From positions 3,249,001 through 3,313,000 of the forward strand of contig NZ_CP132507.1 of NCBI RefSeq assembly GCF_032191775.1: 64,000 nt of DNA, in the 5' to 3' direction. The stretch comes from Rhodoferax mekongensis (GTDB lineage Bacteria > Pseudomonadota > Gammaproteobacteria > Burkholderiales > Burkholderiaceae_C). Below the pieces are notes generated by a model that did no database searches, was not told where the DNA came from, and was given only the letters and a program-made list of their open reading frames with translations. Position 1 is the first letter of the stretch. Every line of letters begins with the position of its first letter. The position numbers and the translations under genes are program-made. Of this stretch, positions 1 through 6,420 are shown piece by piece.

Positions 1-290
1 CGCATGGTTTCCAACTGTTGGTGAAGGGTGTGATCCCACGCCATGCGCATGACGAGGCTGTTGAGAAACTCCAACACCACTTCGGTGCCGATGCGCTCCA
101 GGCCATGGACGCCACCGAAGAAACCGATGGCGGGCACCTCCGGAGCAGGGTTGCCCATGGAGACCACATACACCGGCAAGGTGCTGCCATCGAGCGCGAC
201 TTCGTGGGCCACCCGCACGTCTACCCGGTCACCCGCGAGCTGAAGAATACGTTCAAGTTCTGCCAGAGCCGGCAAGGGGGAATGCAGCAA
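1..290 (-). CDS. M14-like zinc carboxypeptidase, N-terminal part (partial)
   Basis: The start of a gene running off the left edge of the window. The reading frame contains GGVHGLERIG, where HGLE fits the H-x-x-E zinc-ligand pair of the M14 carboxypeptidase/AstE superfamily, followed by a helix-like segment (EVVLEFLNSLVMR). About 97 codons are visible. I chose the TTG at 290 because AGGAG lies 6 bases upstream; an in-frame GTG at 329 is an alternative. The catalytic C-terminal part is outside the window, so the substrate (peptide or amidated small molecule) cannot be judged. The family call rests on one motif and the general sequence style. Confidence 0.5.
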   Translation of the reverse strand, partial: MLHSPLPALAELERILQLAGDRVDVRVAHEVALDGSTLPVYVVSMGNPAPEVPAIGFFGGVHGLERIGTEVVLEFLNSLVMRMAWDHTLHQQLETM

Positions 291-425
291 GAATGTCTCC
301 TGAAGGCCTGAGCTTACACAGCGGAACACTCAATTCAAAGGCCTGCATCGTTTACGCCACAGTGCCATCAAACAGTCACACAAAGGGCATAAATTCGTTT
401 CAGCAAAACGTAACCGGGAGCTGTC

Positions 426-515
426 ATGATCCTCAAACTGCTGGGCTTGCAACGACTGTTGGATGAACTCTTTGACGACGAATGGCTGGACCCCATTGCG
501 TTGATCGAAGTATGA
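426..515 (+). CDS. micro-ORF, 29 aa, unknown function
   Basis: A 29-codon frame with a good ribosome binding site (GGGAG about 7 bases before the ATG). The product is acidic and leucine-rich (MILKLLGLQRLLDELFDDEW...), probably an amphipathic helix. Its stop overlaps the start of the next micro-ORF by ATGA, the usual sign of translational coupling. It lies between divergent genes. I recognise no family. It could be a leader peptide, a small regulatory protein, or chance; the ribosome binding site and the coupling are the only support. Confidence 0.35.
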   Translation: MILKLLGLQRLLDELFDDEWLDPIALIEV

Positions 516-625
516 AAACGCGCCACTCGGCCACGCGCCGCAGCGCCAAAACATGGCTGGCCTTGACGCTGGCCATGCTGCAGGGTGCTTCCGAATTTCT
601 GGCACTTCGGCGTAAGCACCATTAA
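512..625 (+). CDS. micro-ORF, 37 aa, basic with one hydrophobic segment
   Basis: A 37-codon frame whose ATG overlaps the stop of the preceding micro-ORF (ATGA). The product has a strongly basic N-terminus (KTRHSATRRSAK), a short hydrophobic stretch (WLALTLAMLQGA) and a basic tail (LRRKHH). This resembles a small membrane-associated or nucleic-acid-binding peptide, but it matches no family I know. The acidic first and basic second peptide might pair. The next gene begins 31 bases downstream, so all three could share a transcript. Confidence 0.35.
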   Translation: MKTRHSATRRSAKTWLALTLAMLQGASEFLALRRKHH

Positions 626-656
626 CCGCCGGGCGCAGCGCGCCTAGACTGAGCGC

Positions 657-1667
657 ATGCGCAAACGACAACTTCTTTGGCTGATTCCCGCGACCCTGAT
701 AGCGGCAGCCGCCACCTTGGCGTGGCAACTGAGCCATCCCCCCGGACTCGCTGCAGTTCAAAGCCTTTTTTGGCAGAAGGCCGCTCCGGCCGGCTCTCCT
801 CTCAAAGTCAGTTTTCTGGGCGTCGCGACCGTCTTGCTGGACGATGGTGAGACGGCTCTGCTGACCGATGGCTTCTTCTCCCGCCCCGACAAAATGACCG
901 TCTTACTGCGCAAAGTGTCACCTGACACGCAGGCGATTGCAGACGGTTTGCAACGCGCACGAATCACGCTGGCTGGAGCCACAGGCAGCAAGTTGGCAGC
1001 AATCATCCCCCTGCACTCCCACTACGACCACGCCATGGATGCGCCCGAAGTTGCCAAACTTACCGGCGCTTTGTTGATGGGCTCCAGTTCCACCCTCATG
1101 GTGGGGAAAGGCTGGGGCCTCGACGACAAACAGATGCAACAGGCTGAACTGAGCAAGCCCTACCGCTTCGGCCGCTTCACCGTGACGCTCTACCCTGCCC
1201 TGCACACGCCCACCGGCTTCACAGGTGGCGTCATCGAGAGCCCCCTGGTCCCGCCTGTGCGAGCCACAGACTACAAAGAAGGACAAAGCTACGCGATGGT
1301 GGTAGAGCACGATGGACACACGCTGCTGATCACTGGCACCGCCGGCTTTGTGCCGGGCGCCTTGCAAGGCGTAAAGGCTGATGTGGTGCTGCTCGGAATT
1401 GGTGCCATGGGGCCGCGCAGCGCGGAGCACAAACTCGCCTACTGGAACGAAACGGTGGCTGCGGTCGGGGCCAAGCGCGTGATTCCCATCCATTGGGATG
1501 ATTTCTGGATTCCCTCCACCTTGCCCATGCAGCCTATGCCCAAACCACTGGATGACTTTGATGCATCCATGGCTTTCCTGCAAAACCAAGGCGCAACGCA
1601 AGGGGTCGATATCCGCATGCCCGCGGCTTGGACGCCGATGGACCTCTGGGAAGATTTGAAGCGCTGA
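657..1667 (+). CDS. exported metallo-beta-lactamase-fold hydrolase (UlaG-like)
   Basis: A 336-aa protein with a basic N-terminus and a hydrophobic segment (residues 7-25), so exported or membrane-anchored. The metal-binding motif HSHYDH (about residues 120-125) is the HxHxDH signature of the metallo-beta-lactamase fold. A later TGTAGF segment and the IPIHWDD segment (near residue 278) supply further ligands typical of the UlaG-like branch. This branch contains phosphodiesterases, lactonases and NAPE-PLD-like lipases; the substrate cannot be read from the sequence. The MRKRQ start is preferred because it gives a complete signal sequence. Confidence 0.75.
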   Translation: MRKRQLLWLIPATLIAAAATLAWQLSHPPGLAAVQSLFWQKAAPAGSPLKVSFLGVATVLLDDGETALLTDGFFSRPDKMTVLLRKVSPDTQAIADGLQRARITLAGATGSKLAAIIPLHSHYDHAMDAPEVAKLTGALLMGSSSTLMVGKGWGLDDKQMQQAELSKPYRFGRFTVTLYPALHTPTGFTGGVIESPLVPPVRATDYKEGQSYAMVVEHDGHTLLITGTAGFVPGALQGVKADVVLLGIGAMGPRSAEHKLAYWNETVAAVGAKRVIPIHWDDFWIPSTLPMQPMPKPLDDFDASMAFLQNQGATQGVDIRMPAAWTPMDLWEDLKR

Positions 1668-1683
1668 TGCGCGACAAGTTTGC

Positions 1684-2484
1684 TTATGCCAACTCCACCA
1701 AGGACCGTGTTTGTAACCCCGCACCCCGGGCTCCCTCCAGGAAGTCGGCGCCGGCGGTCTCAAAGCCGGAGACGGAACTCATGCAATCGATGAGGAGCAC
1801 CGTCTGACGCAGACGCTCTACTGGCAACTCTTGCATCAGATCCGTCACCGAAGCCGCCACGCAATGACTCAATGCCTCCCCCGCTACCAAAAGCGTAGCG
1901 CCTTGCGCAGACAGCGCCTGCATCAGCGGCCGATTGAGCAAGGTACGTTCGTCGTCCGGTCGCGGCACCTCGGCCTTGAAGGCACTGTACTGCTCAGTCA
2001 GCGGATTCTGGCCTTTGAGCACCTTGTGGCACACCCGCCCGGTCTGCAGTTCCCAGGCGGCGATGGCCTCGCTCAATCCACTGTGGATGTTGTGACCCCA
2101 GGTGCCCAGCACACAATGCACCGGCCAGACGATGAGTTGGCGCTGGCCTGTCGCCTCCAAAGCATGCAGATAACTGAGCACCTCATCGGTTAACGCAGCA
2201 TGCCGCGGACGGTACACACCCTGCTGAACCTGTGCGGCTGTGATCAGTGTGAATGGAGCCACATCACCGCCATCCGCCTGCTGCCAGAACGTGGTGCGCT
2301 CCACACCCACACTGGCGTGCGAATCGAGGGTTACGGTGATGTCGCGAACTCGCTCTGCGTGCTGGATCAGCCAGTCTGCGAGCCGGTGCATATCTGCATT
2401 TGCACCGGGCACCGGCAAAGCCGCACCCTCAATGTCCAAAAAGTCGTTCTGGGGGTCAATGATCAACAGGTCGTAATCAGACAT
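1684..2484 (-). CDS. cysteine hydrolase, isochorismatase/nicotinamidase-like
   Basis: A 266-aa cytoplasmic protein of the isochorismatase-like fold. The catalytic triad is visible: Asp10 in DPQNDF, a lysine in the CHKVLKG segment (near 157), and Cys208 in the loop GEALSHCVAAS. The preceding PVHCVLGTWG segment matches the nicotinamidase-type PxHC element. Family members deamidate nicotinamide or hydrolyse related amides; it is longer than PncA (~213 aa), so an exact substrate is not claimed. It lies 9 bases downstream of queG on the same strand and is probably co-transcribed with it. Confidence 0.75.
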   Translation of the reverse strand: MSDYDLLIIDPQNDFLDIEGAALPVPGANADMHRLADWLIQHAERVRDITVTLDSHASVGVERTTFWQQADGGDVAPFTLITAAQVQQGVYRPRHAALTDEVLSYLHALEATGQRQLIVWPVHCVLGTWGHNIHSGLSEAIAAWELQTGRVCHKVLKGQNPLTEQYSAFKAEVPRPDDERTLLNRPLMQALSAQGATLLVAGEALSHCVAASVTDLMQELPVERLRQTVLLIDCMSSVSGFETAGADFLEGARGAGLQTRSLVELA

Positions 2485-2493
2485 GGCGGAATC

Positions 2494-3624
2494 TCAGTCA
2501 GGTGAAACAGGTTGCAAGGCTTGCAAGGCCCACTGGACGTGCTCTTGCACCAGCGGGTCGGGATGATGGATGCGGTGTTGCAAGGACCGGACCAGCGTAT
2601 CGCGCTCCATGTCCCCCAAGCGCTCTGAACGCAGGGCGTTTCCCATCGCAACAGACACATTGCGCAACCAGCGCACATGGCCGATACGGCGTATAGGGCT
2701 GCCTTCCGTCCGCTTCAAAAACGTGTCTTCTGTCCAGTCCAGCAGAGTAGCCAGCGCCTGGCCGGCCAGCCCCTCGCGGGCATCAAAATCCGGCAGGCTG
2801 CTGCGCTTGGCGAATTTGTTCCAAGGGCAGACCAGCTGGCAATCGTCGCAGCCGTAAATGCGGTTGCCGATCAGCGGGCGCAGCTCCAGCGGAATAGGCC
2901 CGTCGTGCTCGATGGTGAGGTAAGAGATGCAACGCCGGGCATCCAAGCGGTGCGGCGCGATGATGGCCTGGGTGGGGCAGGCTGTGATGCAGGCATTGCA
3001 GCTGCCACAGTGCGCCTCGGTGGGCGCTGTCGCCGGTAGGGCCACGTCCACATAGATTTCACCCAGAAAGAACATGGAGCCGGCCTCGCGGTTCAGTAGC
3101 AACGTGTGCTTGCCGCGCCAGCCCTGGCCGCTGCGCGCAGCCAGCTCGGCCTCCAGCACCGGGGCGCTATCCGTGAACACGCGATAGCCCAAAGGGCCCA
3201 TGTGGGCGTAGAGTTGGTCGGCAAGCTTTTGCAGGCGGTTGCGCAGCACCTTGTGGTAGTCCCGCCCGCGGGCATAGAGCGACACAATGCCCTCCTGCGG
3301 ACGCTGCAGGCGGGCCAACTCCACATCCGCCCATCCGTCGGTCGTGCCCATGGGCAAGTAGTCCATGCGGGTGGTGATCACGCTCAATGTGCCGGGCACC
3401 AGCTCGGCGGGGCGGGCACGTTTGAGACCGTGGTGGGCCATGTAGCCCATCTCACCGTGGAAACCGTGCGACAACCACGCCAATAAACCGGCCTCCGCAG
3501 AGGACAAATCCACACCGGCCACGCCAATTTGGGAGAATCCAAGTTCCCGGGCCCAGCCCTGCATCAAGGCGACCACATGGTCGCCATCGAATTGAGCCTT
3601 GATTTGAGTGCTGTTGATCGTCAC
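2494..3624 (-). CDS. queG: epoxyqueuosine reductase
   Basis: QueG reduces epoxyqueuosine to queuosine in the wobble position of tRNAs for Asn, Asp, His and Tyr, using cobalamin and iron-sulfur clusters. The 376-aa product carries two ferredoxin-type cluster motifs, CGSCNACITACPTQAI and CDDCQLVCPWNKFA, and the conserved N-terminal GFSQIGVAGVDL. I chose the GTG at 3624 because it gives the standard N-terminus; a longer frame upstream would run antisense through tsaE. A TACAAT -10-like box ends 6 bases before this GTG, suggesting a leaderless or nearly leaderless mRNA. The first ~48 bases overlap the 5' end of tsaE on the other strand. Confidence 0.9.
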   Translation of the reverse strand: MTINSTQIKAQFDGDHVVALMQGWARELGFSQIGVAGVDLSSAEAGLLAWLSHGFHGEMGYMAHHGLKRARPAELVPGTLSVITTRMDYLPMGTTDGWADVELARLQRPQEGIVSLYARGRDYHKVLRNRLQKLADQLYAHMGPLGYRVFTDSAPVLEAELAARSGQGWRGKHTLLLNREAGSMFFLGEIYVDVALPATAPTEAHCGSCNACITACPTQAIIAPHRLDARRCISYLTIEHDGPIPLELRPLIGNRIYGCDDCQLVCPWNKFAKRSSLPDFDAREGLAGQALATLLDWTEDTFLKRTEGSPIRRIGHVRWLRNVSVAMGNALRSERLGDMERDTLVRSLQHRIHHPDPLVQEHVQWALQALQPVSPD

Positions 3625-4122
3625 GACCCCATTGTAGAAAGCGCTGCCCCCGCCCCTGTGCTGGTGTGGGCAGATGAAGCCGCCACCGCCGCCTTCGCTG
3701 CGCACTGGGCGACACAGCCCGAACTGGCCCATGCCTTCATCGCGCTGCATGGCGATCTGGGGGCCGGCAAAACTACGCTGGTGCGCCACCTCTTGCAGGC
3801 GCTGGGCGTGACCGGCCGCATCAAGAGCCCGACCTATGCGGTGGTGGAGCCCTACGAGCTGCCCGCCCTGAACATCTGGCATTTCGACTTCTACCGTTTC
3901 AACGACCCGCGCGAATGGGAAGAAGCGGGCTTTCGCGACATCTTCGCCAGCCCCGGCCTCAAGCTGGCGGAGTGGCCGGACAAGGCCGCCAGCGTGCTGC
4001 CCGCGGCCGATGTCACCCTGCACCTGCGCACCCTGGACGACCAGCGCCGCGAGGTCACCCTCATGCCCGGTACTGCCCGTGGTCAGACGCTGGTGCGCAG
4101 CGCGCTGGAGGCCCGCGCGTGA
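3577..4122 (+). CDS. tsaE: tRNA threonylcarbamoyladenosine biosynthesis ATPase
   Basis: TsaE is the ATPase that works with TsaB and TsaD to form t6A37 in ANN-decoding tRNAs. The Walker A motif GDLGAGKTT sits near residue 63, followed by KSPTYAVVEPY and the DFYRF segment typical of the family. The start is uncertain: ATG 3577 gives 181 aa, near the usual size, but further in-frame TTG codons lie downstream and an ATG lies at 3529. The stop overlaps the next gene's GTG by four bases (GTGA), so tsaE and amiC are translationally coupled, a common arrangement in betaproteobacteria. Confidence 0.88.
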   Translation: MVAIELSLDLSAVDRHDPIVESAAPAPVLVWADEAATAAFAAHWATQPELAHAFIALHGDLGAGKTTLVRHLLQALGVTGRIKSPTYAVVEPYELPALNIWHFDFYRFNDPREWEEAGFRDIFASPGLKLAEWPDKAASVLPAADVTLHLRTLDDQRREVTLMPGTARGQTLVRSALEARA

Positions 4123-5512
4123 AGCGCCGCACCCTGCTGCAAGCCGGTGGCCTGGTGCTCACGCTGGGCGCGGCCGAGATTGCCAAGGGTGCAGCCATCA
4201 TGACGGTACGCGTCTGGCCCGCGCCTGAGTATTCGCGGGTCACCATCGAGTCGGATACCGCGCTCAGCGCAAAGCAATTGTTTGTGCCCAGCCCCCCCGG
4301 CTGGCGGTGGACATTCAGGGCATCACCCTGAACCCCGCGCTCAAAGAGCTGGTGGCCAAGGTCAAACCTGATGACCCCAACATTGCCGGCATCCGGGTAG
4401 GTCAGTTCACCCCCGACATCGTTCGCCTGGTAGTCGACCTCAAGCACCCTATCCGCCCCCAGGTCTTCAGCCTCGCGCCGGTGGCGGCCTACCAGCACCG
4501 GCTGGTGCTGGATTTGTACCCTGTCGCCGAAATCGACCCGCTCGAAGCGCTGATTGCTGACCGGGCGGTAGAGAGCAAGGCTGCGCAGGCCGCCAAAGCT
4601 GCGGCCCAGGACCCGCTGGAACTGCTGATTGCGCAGCACAGCCAGCGCCCCGCTACCAACAGCCCCGCCATGGCCGCCAGTAGTCCCAAAGCGCAAGACG
4701 CTACAAAAACAGGAGCTACCCGCGCAGATTCCACGGGCGCTAGCAACCAAAAAGACTCCAATTCACCTGCAGCAGGCACCACCACCGACCGGCTCATCAT
4801 CATTGCCCTGGACCCCGGCCATGGGGGCGAGGACCCCGGTGCCATCGGCCCGGGCGGCACCAAAGAAAAAGATGTGGTGCTCAAGCTGGCACACCTGCTG
4901 CGAGCGCGTATCAACGCGGCCAGCGTCAACGGAAACGCCATGCGCGCTTTCCTGACACGGGATGCCGATTTTTTTGTCCCACTGGGCACCCGTGTTCAAA
5001 AGGCCCGCCGGGTACAGGCCGACTTGTTCATCAGCATCCACGCTGACGCATTTTTCACCCCGGACCCCCAAGGGGCCAGCGTATTCGCGCTCAGCCAGGG
5101 GGGAGCCACCAGCAGTGCAGCACGCTGGATGGCGGCCAAAGAAAACAAGGCGGACATGATTGGTGGCCTCAACGTCAAAGCCAAGGATGCGACGGTGCAA
5201 CGCGCCCTGCTGGACATGAGCACCACGGCCCAGATCAACGATAGCCTGAAGCTGGGCGGCAACCTGCTGGGCGAAATCAAGCGCGTGGGTAAGCTGCATA
5301 AACCCCGTGTGGAGCAGGCGTCGTTTGCGGTCCTCAAGGCACCGGACATTCCCAGTGTGCTGGTGGAGGCTGCCTTCATCAGCAACCCCACGGAAGAGAC
5401 CAAGCTCAACAGCGAGGATTACCAAAACCAACTGGCTGATGCCTTGATGCGGGGCATTGAGGCCTACTTCGCCAAGAATCCACCCCTGTCCCGTAACCGG
5501 ACCACGAGCTGA
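4119..5512 (+). CDS. amiC: N-acetylmuramoyl-L-alanine amidase, frameshifted as sequenced
   Basis: A periplasmic amidase that cleaves the amide between N-acetylmuramic acid and the peptide during daughter-cell separation. The frame opens with GTG 4119 (KRRTLLQAGGLVLTLG, a Tat-like signal with RR), runs into an AMIN domain and breaks at a C7 run (4292-4298). The rest continues in another frame from VDIQGITLNP. One extra C gives PSPPRLAVDIQG and a continuous protein of about 464 aa. The Amidase_3 domain follows a low-complexity linker: IALDPGHGGEDPGA holds the first zinc His and Glu, FISIHAD the second His, and VLVEAAFISNP the catalytic Glu. The linker contains a copy of the dispersed repeat (4697-4758). 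Probable assembly error rather than a pseudogene. Confidence 0.85.
4697..4758 (+). repeat. dispersed ~60-bp repeat, copy 1 (inside the amiC linker)
   Basis: Shares the core GAGCTnCnnGCGCAGAT...CACGGGCGC with the copies at 19742, 28061, 38774, 15334 and 61003. It is translated as part of the disordered linker between the AMIN and amidase domains, a place where an in-frame insertion would do no harm. Confidence 0.65.
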
Positions 5513-5663
5513 CCTCGAAATTCAATCAAATCGAAAAACAAATTATTGATTATTTTGTTTTTTGCGCGAAACTGCGGTCTGAATCAGGTATTGATTGACT
5601 ATTTGAGACCTAGTAGGAACCCTAGACTGACCTCTTCTTCAACACGTTGGAAGGGAGGTTGTC

Positions 5664-6407
5664 ATGGCTTTGGTGGAGAGAATTCAGGCAGCAGTCGCGC
5701 GCACCGAGACGCTGCCGTTCAGGGTTGAAATCGCCACGGAGGCACAGATGGATGGAGTCATCCAATTGCGGGCTGCTTCTTACGGGAAACATCTGCCGGA
5801 GCTCGGCGCCAAATTGAGAGAGGCCGAGGCCGCCGATTTTGAACTCGGCTGCGAAGTACTGGTCGCCACCTCCAAACTCGACGGCTCCGTACTCGGCACC
5901 TTGCGCACCCATGCCAATGTGGTGGCACCGCTGCCCTTGGAGGCTTCGATGACTCTCCCTGAAAAGTTCGACGATACATTGATGGTCGAAACTACTCGCC
6001 TTTGCATCAAAGGTAGTTCTCAGGGATCACTAGTCAGGTCCGCACTGTTTAAAGCACTTCATCAGTACTGCATGGAACAGGGCGTGAATTGGATGCTAGC
6101 TGCCGGCCGGAAACCCGTAGACAAGATTTATGACTGGCTACTTTTCTCTGACGTTACGGAAAAGTCGATGTTCTTTCCCATGCAACATGCCGGAATGGTT
6201 CCACACCGCGTGATGTATTTTTCACCTCAAGAAGCCAACGCACTTTGGCTGACCCATCAGCACCCGCTTCACAGCTTCGTATTTGAAACTGTTCATCCTG
6301 ATATCGATCTTTCCAAAGCGCGACCTTTAGCCATCACTCCCGAGTATTCAACTCTTTTTACACCCGCAATAGAGCCCGTTGCAGCGGCTTTCAACAGAGC
6401 CCAATGA
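5664..6407 (+). CDS. FeeM-like N-acyltransferase (GNAT superfamily)
   Basis: A 247-aa cytoplasmic protein resembling the N-acyl amino acid synthase FeeM group and the related PEP-CTERM/exosortase-associated acyltransferases. Visible landmarks are the N-terminal IQLRAASYGKHLPEL segment, the beta-strand VLGTLRTHANVV, the conserved VETTRLCIKGSSQGSLVRSAL segment, and GVNWMLAAGRKPVDKIYDW. Family members transfer acyl chains from acyl-ACP to amino acids, making signalling or surface lipids. The start has a strong GGGAGG site 6 bases upstream. A PEP-CTERM protein is encoded 15 kb away, which gives weak support to the exosortase-associated role. The gene stands alone, convergent with the GGDEF-EAL gene. 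Confidence 0.65.
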   Translation: MALVERIQAAVARTETLPFRVEIATEAQMDGVIQLRAASYGKHLPELGAKLREAEAADFELGCEVLVATSKLDGSVLGTLRTHANVVAPLPLEASMTLPEKFDDTLMVETTRLCIKGSSQGSLVRSALFKALHQYCMEQGVNWMLAAGRKPVDKIYDWLLFSDVTEKSMFFPMQHAGMVPHRVMYFSPQEANALWLTHQHPLHSFVFETVHPDIDLSKARPLAITPEYSTLFTPAIEPVAAAFNRAQ

Positions 6408-6420
6408 TTGCCGTCAGTAG

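Noticed and set aside
5525-5572. A/T-rich inverted repeat after amiC as a terminator
   Set aside because: The stem (AAAACAAA/TTTTGTTTT) is only A/T-rich with few G-C pairs; too weak to call.
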